From NCBI GenBank assembly GCA_025362495.1, contig JANYGI010000167.1, positions 1-64,000 of the forward strand: DNA of 64,000 bases. The letters run 5' to 3'. Below are positions 1 through 7,999 of the stretch, piece by piece. Within the stretch, counting starts at the first letter, position 1. Each line of letters opens with the position of its first letter. Origin of the DNA: Byssovorax sp. GTDB lineage: Bacteria > Myxococcota_A > Polyangia > Polyangiales > Polyangiaceae. The notes beneath the pieces are model-generated. The model did no database searches. It was not told the DNA's origin and saw only the letters and a program-made list of their open reading frames with translations. The position numbers and the translations under genes were made by a program.

Positions 1-314
1 CGCTCGATGTAGTTCCCGTTCCCCTGGAGCACGCCCAGCAGCACCGGCTTCAGCTCGTTCGAGGTGTAATCGATCTCGATCCCGTCGACGACTTCCATCC
101 GGTCGGCGTGAGGAGCGCCGGTATCGAGCCCGAGCACGCGCGCCGTGGTCTCGATGTGGATCGACTTGAGATCGAGATCGCTGTCGGGCGACGGGAAGCC
201 ATAGGCGTGGCCGCCGCTCAAGGCGATCACGAGGTGGTAGCGCTTGCGCTCCTCCTCGGCGATCACCTGCTCCATCACGGCGCGCTGCTTCGGGGTGAGG
301 ACTCCGTCGTTCAT
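1..314 (-). CDS. Predicted nucleotidyltransferase (COG3541-like), 3'-truncated by window edge
   Basis: The first 104 residues of a nucleotidyltransferase run off the left edge. The translation shows the Pol-beta-superfamily signature GGHAYGF (residues 34-40) followed by SDLD (45-48), the G-[GS]-x(9-13)-D-x-D pattern that binds metal and NTP. Its ATG (312-314) overlaps the stop of the upstream gene in an ATGA arrangement, so the two are translationally coupled. The neighbour is a second protein of the same superfamily. The substrate is unknown: members of COG3541 (YcgL-like) are only predicted nucleotidyltransferases. The family call is fairly secure; function is not. Confidence 0.8.
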   Translation of the reverse strand, partial: MNDGVLTPKQRAVMEQVIAEEERKRYHLVIALSGGHAYGFPSPDSDLDLKSIHIETTARVLGLDTGAPHADRMEVVDGIEIDYTSNELKPVLLGVLQGNGNYIE

Positions 315-1579
315 TCGTCTTCTTCGCCTTCCCGGATGATCTCCGGCACCGCCGGCGCGTCGCGGCCCCACGGCCCGGGCTCGCGTGTGAGCCAGCGCCG
401 CGCGGCCTCTTCGTGGATCCGCCGCAGCAGCGCGTCGGCGCGGGCCACGTCGGCGTGGCGCGGCAGCTTCGTCGCCTGCCGCGCCGCTTCGAGCTCGCGC
501 GTGCGCACCTCGGCCTCGCGCATCGTCTCGTCGAGCGAGAGCTGACCGCGCTTGATCGACAGCAGCAGATCGCGAAACTCGCCCGTCGTCTCGAGCTCGG
601 CCTCGCCCGTCGTCAACCACTGGATCGCCGAGCCGAGGAGCCGCACCAGGTTGTAGGCGTTCTTCGGCCGCAGCTCGCGCGGCATCTCGATTTCTTCGGC
701 TTTCCCCCGGGCGAAACGCACCATCGAGGGGAAGTCGCGCTCGGGCAAGAGGCCCTGATCGTAGAGCGATCGGTAGAGCTGCTTGATGTACTCCTTGGCC
801 TGGAGCACCGCGTCGGCGAACGTCGGCGCGACGCGCGGGCTCACCTTCGCGAGGCGCTCGGCGACCTCGTCGAGGCCGGGCGCGGGCTCTTCGCGCAGCC
901 ACTCGAGCACCACGCCGCGGTGCTCGGCGAGGCGCTGCGACTGGGTGAGCCGCTTGAGCTGCGAGAGCGCGTAGCGCCCGAAGCTCCCGTAAATCTCGGC
1001 CGAAGCGAAGGCGTCGCGCTCCCGGAGGATCCACTCGCCGATCGGATCGAGGGCGCGCGCCGAGTCGACGAAGAGCAGCTCGAGCGTGTTGGGATCGGCC
1101 CGCAGCGCCTGGCGGATCATCTTCTCCGCCTCCCAGTACGTCGCGCTGCCGTCCTCGCTCACCAGATCGCGTGGAGCGTCGCCGAGGCCCGTGGACCAGG
1201 GGAATGGAAGCACGAACGCGCCGCGCAGATCGGTGTCGGAGCCCTCCTCGGCGAGGCCCCACGCGCGCGATCCCACCGTCGCTTCGATCACGGTCGTGGG
1301 CCGCAATGCGGTCCACGCGTCGGCGCGCCGCTGCGCATAGCGCATCTGGCCGATCTTGCGCGGGATGAGCTCGCTCCGGGCATAGCGGAGGACGCCGACG
1401 CCGACGATCTTCACGTCGAACATCGCGCCTTCGGCGCCGACCACGCGGCCGATCGCGCCCTCAGGCACCGGGCGTCCGCCCGGGATCAGCCGCGCGACAC
1501 GCGTCGTCACCTCCGTTCCGCTCGGCAGGGGCACCGCCAGCGGATCGAACGGGGCGAGCGGACGCGACCCGGATTCCAT
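311..1579 (-). CDS. Predicted nucleotidyltransferase, COG3541-like
   Basis: A 422-residue protein. Residues 103-120 carry GSRAWG then SDTDLRG, the glycine-serine helix plus D-x-D metal-binding pair of Pol-beta-type nucleotidyltransferases. Residues 1-80 form a small beta-rich region (G-R-V-V-G-A-E-G...) not typical of the minimal catalytic fold. A charged helical C-terminus follows residue 340. The ATG at 1579 is the first in frame. The stop overlaps the start of the next, similar gene by 4 nt, so the pair is one operon of two related enzymes. The substrate cannot be inferred. Minimal nucleotidyltransferases are often toxins, but this one is long and has no obvious antitoxin partner. Confidence 0.82.
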   Translation of the reverse strand: MESGSRPLAPFDPLAVPLPSGTEVTTRVARLIPGGRPVPEGAIGRVVGAEGAMFDVKIVGVGVLRYARSELIPRKIGQMRYAQRRADAWTALRPTTVIEATVGSRAWGLAEEGSDTDLRGAFVLPFPWSTGLGDAPRDLVSEDGSATYWEAEKMIRQALRADPNTLELLFVDSARALDPIGEWILRERDAFASAEIYGSFGRYALSQLKRLTQSQRLAEHRGVVLEWLREEPAPGLDEVAERLAKVSPRVAPTFADAVLQAKEYIKQLYRSLYDQGLLPERDFPSMVRFARGKAEEIEMPRELRPKNAYNLVRLLGSAIQWLTTGEAELETTGEFRDLLLSIKRGQLSLDETMREAEVRTRELEAARQATKLPRHADVARADALLRRIHEEAARRWLTREPGPWGRDAPAVPEIIREGEEDE

Positions 1580-1688
1580 CGCGAGACGCTACCACGCACC
1601 CGCAAGAAGATCGTTTTTCGTGCGCATTTCGCCCGGGCGTTCACGTCGATGGTTTGACGTCGTCTCGTGGTCACGGCAAGACCTCGGC

Positions 1689-2111
1689 GTGACCTCCGCA
1701 CAATGCATCTTCTGCAAGATCGCCGCGGGCGAGCTCGCTGCTCACCTGATCTTCGAGGACGCTGACTTCCTGGCGTTCCTCGACCATCGCCCCCTGTTCG
1801 CGGGCCATTGCCTCCTCATCCCGAGGCGCCACCACGAGACCGTGCTCGATCTCCCGGTCGATCTCGGCGGCGCCCTGCTCGCCCACACCCAGCGCCTCTC
1901 GCGCGCGGTCGAGGCCGGAATGAAGGCCGACGGCTTCTTCCTCGCCGTCAACAACCGGGTCAGCCAGAGCGTGCCTCACGTCCACACCCACGTGATCCCG
2001 CGCCGCAAGAAGGACGGCCTCAAAGGCTTCTTCTGGCCGCGCTACAAGTACTCTGGCGAAGACGAGATGACCCGGGTGCAGGAGGCGATCATCGCAGCAT
2101 TGAGGCAATGA
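1689..2111 (+). CDS. HIT family protein (nucleotide hydrolase/transferase)
   Basis: A 140-residue histidine-triad protein. The HIT signature VPHVHTHVIP is at about residues 95-104, with the catalytic triad HVHTH. CIFC at residues 6-9 is the usual N-terminal zinc-binding pair. I chose the GTG at 1689 because the family fold begins at CIFCKI; upstream residues in the same frame look non-coding. HIT enzymes hydrolyse nucleotide phosphoramidates or dinucleoside polyphosphates in the cytoplasm. The exact substrate is not visible. It diverges from the nucleotidyltransferase operon, and a structured repeat lies directly downstream. Confidence 0.9.
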   Translation: MTSAQCIFCKIAAGELAAHLIFEDADFLAFLDHRPLFAGHCLLIPRRHHETVLDLPVDLGGALLAHTQRLSRAVEAGMKADGFFLAVNNRVSQSVPHVHTHVIPRRKKDGLKGFFWPRYKYSGEDEMTRVQEAIIAALRQ

Positions 2112-2127
2112 GGAGAGTCGGAACTCA

Positions 2128-2226
2128 ACGCAAAGGCACGGAGGCGCAGAGACGCGGTCGGAGGAGAGGGAAATAAAAATTCTCGCTCTCGTATTTTTGC
2201 GCCTCTGCGTCTTTGCGCCTCCGCGT
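2128..2226. repeat. Imperfect palindromic intergenic repeat (GGAGGCGCAGAGACGC type)
   Basis: Two 28-nt arms (2128-2155 and 2199-2226) are inverted copies that differ only by transitions (about 7 of 28). They flank an AT-rich centre containing AAATAAAAATT. The arms contain GGAGGCGCAGAGACGC and, on the other side, CGCAAAGACGCAGAG-like sequence. The element fills the space between the HIT stop and the convergent gene ending at 2257, so it can act as a bidirectional transcription barrier. Similar GGAGGCGCAGAGACGC elements recur in many bacterial genomes; that statement is from memory. Confidence 0.6.
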
Positions 2227-2256
2227 CGAGATCCGGTCTGCCTCTCTTCCGGTGGG

Positions 2257-3759
2257 TCAGTGCCGCGGGGCGCGGCCGACGGCGATGAGGCCCGCGCGGC
2301 AGGCGACCCAGGCGCACTCGCGCGCCGGATCCCACCCGATGGCCGCGGGCGCGCCGCCGAGCCCTTCGATCGCGGCGACGCGCGTGGGCTCGCCCTGCAC
2401 GGGGAGCTGCACCACCGTGCCGCTCTCCGTGAGGATGAGCAGCGTCGCGTCGGCCTCGTCGCCGACGAACGCGAGCGCCACGATCGGGCCGAACGCGGCG
2501 GTCGCGAAGGTCGCGCCGTCGTCGCGCGAGATCGCGATCTGCGCGCCGTCGGTGAAGGCGACGGATCGACCTCCCGCCGCGGCCACGAGCGTGATCACGC
2601 CTTGCTTGGCGGCGCTCTCGGCGAGGCGGCGCGCGGCCCCGCGGAGCGCGACGACGCGAGGCGCCTCGTCGTCGGCGCGGAGGCGCTCGATCACGGGGCC
2701 GGTCGCGCCCGCGGTCAGCAGCAGCGCGGCGCCGCCGCTCGCGGTGACGGCGAGCACGCCGCGCTCGCGCACGGGGACGAGCGAGGCGTCGGGGGGCGTC
2801 ACGCTGTGGAGCACGCCGTCGCGGCGGATCCACCCGCGGCCGGGCGTCGCCGCGAGCTCCATCGGGCCGGATCCCGCGCGGAGCGCGCCGACCGCGGTAG
2901 CCTCGGTCCACGCGCCCTGGCTCACCGCGATCTGACCGCGCGCCGTCGCCGTGACGAGCAGATCGTCGGACGCCGCGATGGCGATCACGCCGGCGCCGAA
3001 CGACGCGGGGCGCGCCGCTCGCTCGCCTTCGCCCACGATCAGCAGCACCTCGCCGGCCGCAGCGACGCGGCCCGCGGCGATCGCCAGCGCGTCGCACGGC
3101 GTGGACGCGCCCGCGCCCTCGAGCGGCGTCCAGCGCGCGGCGTCCCACGCTGGCAGCTCGGTCTGCGCGTCTGCGAGCAGCACCTCGGCGAGATCTTCAT
3201 CGCCCTCGTCGACGTCCTCGTCGGCGTCGAGCTCGGGCAGCGCTGACTCGTCGACGGCGTCCTCCGGCAGCTCGTTCGTGCCCTCGATCCCGCCGTCGTC
3301 CGCCGCCGCGCGCTCCTCGAGATCGATGCCGTCATCGTCGTTCGCCGCGTCGCCGAGGCCGTCGTCGTCGAGCTCGTTCTCTTCACCGATGTCGACCTCG
3401 TCGTCGAGCGGGCCGACGTCGACGTCGCTCTCGTCGCCGTCGTCGTCGTCGATGTCGTCGATCTCGTCCTCGCCGGCGTCGACGTCCGACGCCTCGGCGT
3501 CATCCAGCGGGCTGTCGCCGCCGTCGTCGCTGTCGTCGATCGCGTCGGCGTCGTCGTCCGCGTCGAGGCTGCCCGAGGGCTCGTCGTCGTCGCCCTCGCC
3601 CGTCGTCGGGAGATCCAGGTCGGCGTCGATCTCCGGATCCACGTCGTCGGCCTCGCGCTCACGCGGATCGCTCGGCAGGGCGGATGCGCACGAACGAGGG
3701 CCCGAGAGGATCACGTCCGTGGAGGAGTCGCGCTCGGGGGAATGCTGTCGGGAGGCCAT
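2257..3759 (-). CDS. Hypothetical protein: acidic disordered N-terminus plus propeller-like domain
   Basis: A 500-residue protein of two contrasting parts. Residues about 35-200 are dominated by Asp and Glu with Gly/Ser, a highly acidic, probably disordered stretch. Residues about 205-500 contain repeated short beta-strand blocks (VVASL-, ITLVAAAGGRSVAF-, LLILTESGTVVQL-like) suggesting a WD/BNR-type beta-propeller. One block reads IAISRDDGATFATA, resembling an Asp-box (S-x-D-x-G-x-T-W). No signal peptide is evident. It converges on the HIT gene across the 2128-2226 palindrome. I do not recognise a family; acidic domains of this kind often bind calcium or basic partners, which is inference. 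Confidence 0.7.
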   Translation of the reverse strand: MASRQHSPERDSSTDVILSGPRSCASALPSDPREREADDVDPEIDADLDLPTTGEGDDDEPSGSLDADDDADAIDDSDDGGDSPLDDAEASDVDAGEDEIDDIDDDDGDESDVDVGPLDDEVDIGEENELDDDGLGDAANDDDGIDLEERAAADDGGIEGTNELPEDAVDESALPELDADEDVDEGDEDLAEVLLADAQTELPAWDAARWTPLEGAGASTPCDALAIAAGRVAAAGEVLLIVGEGERAARPASFGAGVIAIAASDDLLVTATARGQIAVSQGAWTEATAVGALRAGSGPMELAATPGRGWIRRDGVLHSVTPPDASLVPVRERGVLAVTASGGAALLLTAGATGPVIERLRADDEAPRVVALRGAARRLAESAAKQGVITLVAAAGGRSVAFTDGAQIAISRDDGATFATAAFGPIVALAFVGDEADATLLILTESGTVVQLPVQGEPTRVAAIEGLGGAPAAIGWDPARECAWVACRAGLIAVGRAPRH

Positions 3760-3957
3760 CGCGCCGGACTTTAGCGCCCCTGACGGCCGCCGGGGCCATT
3801 TGCTGACCTGATCGCGTCCGTGGTGGGGATGACGCCGTGCCAGCCTGTCGTCCTTCTCTTCACCGATGGTTCAGGTTCTTCCTGATGAAAGGCCTGCCTG
3901 CATTGTCGCTAGTCTTCAAACCTAGGGACCTTCACATCGATTGAATGAGGTCGAGTC

Positions 3958-4620
3958 ATGCACGAGAGCTCCGGTAGGAAGATACGCGTATTCCTGATCG
4001 ACGATCACCCGATCGTCCGCGAAGGGTTCGCACGCGCGCTGACCGACGCGCCGGACATCGTGGTGGTGGGTCAGGCCGAGACCGCGGCGGACGCGCTCAA
4101 GGAGGCACCCTTCACCTCGCCCGACGTGATCCTGGTCGATCTCAACATGCCTGATCGCGACGGGATCGAGCTGATCGGGGCGCTGCACGCGCGGATGCCC
4201 GACGTGAAGCTCCTGGTCCTCAGCGCCTACGACGACGAGTTCCGCGTCGCCGAGGCCCTCCGCGCGGGCGCGCACGGCTACCTCGTGAAGACCTCGAAAA
4301 TGGACGAGGTGATCGACGGTATCCGCCGCAGCGCCGCGGGCGGAGCGGCCCTGAGCGCGCGGATCGCCGGCGCCGTCGTGCGGGCCATGCGCAAGCCGTC
4401 GGGGCAGGGAACCGGCGCCCTCGACGCCCTCACCACCCGCGAGCGTCAGGTCCTCCGCCTGCTCGCCATGGGCGTCTCCACGCGCGAGGCGGCGGCCCGA
4501 CTGACCATCAGCCCCAAGACGGTGGAGACCCACCGGGTCCGTATCTACACCAAGCTCGGCTGCAAGAGCGCGGTCGAGCTGACGCGAATCGCCGTCCGCA
4601 CCGGGATGATCGAGGCCTGA
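3958..4620 (+). CDS. NarL/FixJ-family two-component response regulator
   Basis: A 220-residue DNA-binding response regulator. The receiver domain (about 8-125) has the acidic pair DD at 15-16, phospho-acceptor D61 in VDLNMPD, and the conserved Lys in YLVKTSK. The LuxR-type helix-turn-helix (about 150-215) reads LTTRERQVLRLLAMG followed by SPKTVETHRVRIYTKL. The ATG has GAGGTCGAG a few bases upstream. No cognate histidine kinase is adjacent, so this is an orphan regulator; its partner and target promoters are unknown. Confidence 0.95.
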   Translation: MHESSGRKIRVFLIDDHPIVREGFARALTDAPDIVVVGQAETAADALKEAPFTSPDVILVDLNMPDRDGIELIGALHARMPDVKLLVLSAYDDEFRVAEALRAGAHGYLVKTSKMDEVIDGIRRSAAGGAALSARIAGAVVRAMRKPSGQGTGALDALTTRERQVLRLLAMGVSTREAAARLTISPKTVETHRVRIYTKLGCKSAVELTRIAVRTGMIEA

Positions 4621-4935
4621 CGAGGGCCCACCGGGATCCCCCCGGGAGGCGAGGAGATCGGGAGTCGAACGGCCGGAACACCCGGGGATCAACACCGGAT
4701 CTTCTCGGCTGCCCTGCTTCCCATCAGCTCATCTCCCCGGGGTGAAGCCTCGGTCTCTCGTCGGCGCCGCGCGACCAGCGGTGGCGCGGCGAACGGGGGC
4801 GACCGAGACGACGCGCGGTCCCGGGTCGACGACGCAGCACGGAACGAACGAAGTTGGCACCGCGATCGCGCTGTGCGTGGCGCGTTCGTGCGCCCCCTAG
4901 ATCTCCCAGGCGAGTGGTGCTTAGGTGCGTGCCCC
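4621..4935. other. 315-bp intergenic region, no gene seen
   Basis: No credible open frame on either strand. The first 25 nt after the regulator stop contain a short CCGGG/CCCGG hairpin without a T-run. The stretch 4650-4735 superficially resembles a tRNA on the minus strand but lacks a pairable T-stem and anticodon (see rejected items). The promoter for the following small-gene pair presumably lies in the last 100 bp. Confidence 0.4.
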
Positions 4936-5283
4936 ATGTCGGAGCAGCAACGAAACGATGGCGCCGCGCCGATGATGCGCGCCCGCACCAAGACCCCGCT
5001 CCCGATCGAGCTGATGCGGGCGGGGATGGTCGCGCGCGAGCTCACGGTGAGCCCGCCCGACGTCGTCTTCGTCAAGGGCCTGATCGAAGCGAGCGAGGGC
5101 ATCGGCGCTCTCTTCGCCGAGAGCGGCGGCGATCTCACCATCGTCGCCCACGAGAGCCGCTGGGCCGAGATGACGGAGTTGCTCACGGATCTCGAGCTGG
5201 AGATCGGCGCGCGCCTCGGGCCCATGCTGCCCGCGCTCCCCGAGTCGAGCGAACCCACCGCGGCTCCGGCCGGGTCGAAGTAG
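4936..5283 (+). CDS. Small DUF4911-like protein
   Basis: A 115-residue protein. The core (about residues 35-90: VSPPDVVFVKGLIEASEG then LTIVAHESRWAEMTELL) resembles DUF4911, a short alpha/beta domain of unknown function found mostly in delta-proteobacterial relatives. The C-terminal 20 residues are a Pro/Ala/Ser tail. I chose the ATG at 4936 over an upstream in-frame ATG because the upstream residues look non-coding. It ends 13 nt before the next gene and is probably cotranscribed with it. The DUF assignment is from memory of the motif. Confidence 0.65.
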   Translation: MSEQQRNDGAAPMMRARTKTPLPIELMRAGMVARELTVSPPDVVFVKGLIEASEGIGALFAESGGDLTIVAHESRWAEMTELLTDLELEIGARLGPMLPALPESSEPTAAPAGSK

Positions 5284-5296
5284 GGGATCGCGGATC

Positions 5297-6040
5297 GTGG
5301 AATCGCATCCGTTCGGCGACGAAGAGTCCACCGATCCGGGCCTCGCCGAGCTCGGTGGATCGTTCGGCGCTCCGCTGACGCCGGTGCCCAGCGCGGTCCT
5401 CGACGTGGCGCGATCGCTCCCCGGGATCGAGCCGCGGATCCTCGCCGCGTGGCGCGAGTGGCTCTCCGCGCTGGCGACCGACGCCGAGGCCGCGATCGCC
5501 GCGGCGCACGTCTACGGCGAGCTCGGCCCCGAGGCGCGCGACGCGTGGCTCGACGCCCTCCACGAAGACGGGCCCAACCTCGACGTGCCGCGCGTCGCGA
5601 TCTACGCGCCGCTGCTCTCGGTCGAGGCCGATCCGGCGCGCCGCGAGCGGATCGAGATCGCCATCAGCACCGATCCCGACGGCCCGATCCTCGGCGGCGG
5701 CATCCGCGCGCTGCGCGGCATCGCCGGCGACGGCGCGCGCCTCGTCGCGCTGGTGAGCCCGCTCTACCTGCGCTTCGTGCGCGTGCTCTGGTGTCGCTTC
5801 GTCTCCGACGAGGGCTTCGACTGGGTCCGCCACGATCCGATCCTCGGCGAGCAAGACGCCCCGCGCGACGGCGCCGTCGTCGACGGGGTACGACTCGAGG
5901 TCACCCCGCTGAACCCGGTGATTGAAGAGCTGGCGCTCGCCGTGCTCGCGCAGCGCCGCAAAGGCATCGAGCTGCCCCGCTCACTCCACCTCTTCGCCAA
6001 CCTCTTCGATGCCCACGTCGAAGAGCTCCCCCTCCCTTGA
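5297..6040 (+). CDS. Hypothetical protein (247 aa)
   Basis: Starts at a GTG 13 nt after the preceding small gene. The sequence is helical and acidic with no signal peptide or membrane segment. The N-terminal half contains alternating Ala-rich helices (WREWLSALATDAEAAIAAA). The middle block RLVALVSPLYLRFVRVLWCR may be a buried core helix. I do not recognise a family. Its position after the DUF4911-like gene and before a long palindrome suggests a two-gene transcript that ends at 6041-6163. Confidence 0.7.
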   Translation: MESHPFGDEESTDPGLAELGGSFGAPLTPVPSAVLDVARSLPGIEPRILAAWREWLSALATDAEAAIAAAHVYGELGPEARDAWLDALHEDGPNLDVPRVAIYAPLLSVEADPARRERIEIAISTDPDGPILGGGIRALRGIAGDGARLVALVSPLYLRFVRVLWCRFVSDEGFDWVRHDPILGEQDAPRDGAVVDGVRLEVTPLNPVIEELALAVLAQRRKGIELPRSLHLFANLFDAHVEELPLP

Positions 6041-6163
6041 GACCGGGCTCGACAGGCTGCTGCGCGCCGCGAATCGTCGGTCGGCCTCGGTCAGCGTACT
6101 TGCGTACGCCTCCCTCGGCGCTCCCTGGCTTCGCGGCGCTCGCGACGCCTGTCGAGCCCGGTC
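6041..6163. repeat. 123-bp long imperfect palindrome beginning at a stop codon
   Basis: Perfect 17-nt arms GACCGGGCTCGACAGGC (6041-6057) and their reverse complement (6147-6163) enclose further partial pairing (GCGCCGCGAA against its complement) and a central GCGTACTTGCGTACGC near-palindrome. The element begins on the base after the stop of the 5297-6040 gene and ends 47 nt before the next start. It could form a very long cruciform or transcript hairpin and so terminate or attenuate transcription. It resembles mobile REP-like intergenic elements, but no second copy is present in this window. Confidence 0.65.
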
Positions 6164-6210
6164 GGGTGGCGTTATTGCAGGGAGTGAGAGGGGTGAAGGG
6201 GGTGAGGGGA

Positions 6211-6744
6211 ATGAGAGGGGTTGTTCTCAGTGTGGCTATTGCTGGGATGGTGGCTGGGTTGATGGGGTGTTCGGGCGCGGCCGCGGTGGCGCCGGAGGCT
6301 GCTGTTGCCGTGGTGGCGACGGGGGCTCCGGTGCGGTTTGCTTTCGAGACGCTGGAGGGGAAGCCGCTGACGGGGGAGTCGTTGCGGGGGCGGATCAGCG
6401 TGATCGGGTTTCTGACGACGTATGACTTTTACTCGCAGGCGGAGGCTCGGTTTCTTTCGTCGATCGCGCGTCGGCACGCGCCGCGGGTGAACGTGGCGGC
6501 GTTGATCCTCGAGGCGAGCGAGAACCGGACGCTGGTCGAGGCGTTCACGGCGGCGCTGAAGCTGCCGTATCCGGTCGCGATGGCGGACGAGGCCACCATC
6601 GCGGGGGAAGGGCCCTTTGCCGGGCTGCACAACGTGCCCAGCATCGTGATCCTCGATCGCGAGGGCCGCGAGGTCTACCGCCACGTGGGCCTGGTCAATG
6701 AGGCCGCAATCGAGGCCGCCATCCGCGCCGTCGAGCAGCGCTGA
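6211..6744 (+). CDS. Redoxin/TlpA-fold lipoprotein lacking the CxxC motif
   Basis: A 177-residue protein. Residues 1-20 form a lipoprotein signal peptide ending in LMGC, so C20 would be lipidated. The remainder has the thioredoxin-like layout of TlpA/AhpC redoxins: F-E-T-L-E-G-K near the start, VIGFLTTYDFYSQAE at the redox-motif position, then VPSIVILDREGREVYRHVG carrying the cis-Pro and the following strand. The expected W-C-x-x-C is replaced by TTYDFYS, so it cannot do dithiol chemistry. I chose the ATG at 6211 because it places the signal peptide correctly. It is probably a membrane-anchored, non-redox thioredoxin-fold protein. Confidence 0.8.
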   Translation: MRGVVLSVAIAGMVAGLMGCSGAAAVAPEAAVAVVATGAPVRFAFETLEGKPLTGESLRGRISVIGFLTTYDFYSQAEARFLSSIARRHAPRVNVAALILEASENRTLVEAFTAALKLPYPVAMADEATIAGEGPFAGLHNVPSIVILDREGREVYRHVGLVNEAAIEAAIRAVEQR

Positions 6745-6810
6745 GCCGTCGCGCCCCGCGCGCCTCCCCGACTCCAGAGCTCCGCACGAAACAAGCCCGC
6801 CGCCCCGCAA

Positions 6811-7629
6811 TCAGCGCTTCGGCCAGATCCCCGCCCGGGGCTGAGCATGCTCATCGAGCCGAGGCAGCAACAAAGCCAACCCCCGCAAATGCGCCGCCAC
6901 CGGCTCCACGAAAATATCAGCCCCCATCAATCCAAGCGATCCCGCCCGCAACCCGGCATGCCGCCCCTGCAACAGCGCCTCTTGCACCAGGCGCGCTTCC
7001 CCGACGCCGAGCCGCGCACTGGCAGCCACCACGTCCGACGGTATCGGCCCCGCATGGGCAATCACCCGCACCCCGGCCTCGCCCCACCCGGCGCGCAGGA
7101 TCCGGGGAGCGCGGCGCCCCGGCCGCTCGTCGAGGTGAATGAACGTCGCCCCGACGTCGGCGCTGCCCTCGATCACGGCGCGGACGACGGCCTCGTGCGA
7201 GCCGAGGAAGCGATCGCTCGCGAAGGTGCTCTCGGGATCGATGCCGAGCGAGCGCAGGTGAGCGCGGATGAGCAGGTAACCGGAGACGCTCTGTCGATCG
7301 ACCCAGGCCGCGCGCGCGCCGGCGAGCTCGGTGTGAGAGCGCACCCGCGACGACTCGGCGACGAAGAGCGCCGTCGAGTACGACGACACGCCGCCGCGCA
7401 CCGGCACCGCGAGCGGGATCGCCCGCCCGTCGCAGGCAGCTTGCGCCGCGAGGATCGGCGGGAGCCACGCCACGTCGACGTCGCCCATCTCCATCGACTC
7501 GATGAGGCGATGATAGTGCCACAGGGCGATCCCCGTCACCTCGAGGCCTGTCGCGGCGCCCAGCGCGCGACAGAAGGTATCGACGTGCTCGCGCGTCGAT
7601 CCGTTCGTCAGGGCGACTCCGACGCGCAC
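6811..7629 (-). CDS. PhnD/TAXI-like phosphonate-type substrate-binding protein, no signal peptide
   Basis: A 272-residue protein with the PhnD-like periplasmic binding fold: VGVALTNGS at the start, MGDVDVAWLPPILAAQ, VSSYSTALFVAE, GSHEAVVRAVIEGSADVGATF. These match PF12974-type proteins that bind phosphonates or phosphite. No secretion signal is present even if an upstream GTG at 7716 is used. I prefer the GTG at 7629 because GAGG sits 7 nt upstream and the domain starts immediately. No ABC permease or ATPase is adjacent, so a sensory or enzymatic role in the cytoplasm is possible. Ligand unknown. Confidence 0.75.
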   Translation of the reverse strand: MRVGVALTNGSTREHVDTFCRALGAATGLEVTGIALWHYHRLIESMEMGDVDVAWLPPILAAQAACDGRAIPLAVPVRGGVSSYSTALFVAESSRVRSHTELAGARAAWVDRQSVSGYLLIRAHLRSLGIDPESTFASDRFLGSHEAVVRAVIEGSADVGATFIHLDERPGRRAPRILRAGWGEAGVRVIAHAGPIPSDVVAASARLGVGEARLVQEALLQGRHAGLRAGSLGLMGADIFVEPVAAHLRGLALLLPRLDEHAQPRAGIWPKR

Positions 7630-7919
7630 CCGAGCGCCTCGTTGCGCCGGGGGATGGCTGGAGCCGACCACGCGCGTAAGCTCGCAGGCTTGCGAACGCC
7701 GGTCAAGGCGCAGCACCTGCTTCTACGCGGGGATTCGACTGGTTTTTTGTGGATCTGAAGACGAGCGACGCGGCCAGTGGCGACGGCCTGCCACGGGTCC
7801 ACTGACCTTCGCTCCTGGAGAGTCGCGCGATGACGCGGGGCCTCTGGGCCCGATACCGTGTCGAGTACACCGGGGTGCACATCGCGATGGCGGCGCAGCC
7901 TTCGCCGCGCCACGCGAGA

Positions 7920-7991
7920 GAGCCTCTGTCCTGGAGAGCGCGTCGTGCGCGCTCGGGCCCCACACCCGGGGCACCCTCAGGAGAGAGGCTC
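7920..7991. terminator. Hairpin-rich region downstream of lipoprotein gene
   Basis: A 17-nt near-perfect inverted repeat (7920-7936 against 7975-7991, GAGCCTCT-TCCTG core) encloses two smaller hairpins, GAGCGCG/CGCGCTC and GCCCC/GGGGC. It begins 8 nt past the stop codon of the minus-strand gene at 8000. There is no T-run, so a factor-dependent terminator or mRNA 3'-end stabiliser is the reasonable reading. Confidence 0.4.
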
Positions 7992-7999
7992 GTCCGGGA

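Noticed and set aside
4645-4740. tRNA-like (selenocysteine-type) sequence on the minus strand
   Set aside because: GTTCGACTCC and an 8-bp acceptor-like pairing (GGGGAGAT with ATCTCCTC) can be found, but the bases around the T-loop do not pair and no TTCAAAT anticodon loop is present.
4853-4871. Sigma-54-like promoter (TTGGCAC)
   Set aside because: The -12 TTGC element is absent at the required spacing.
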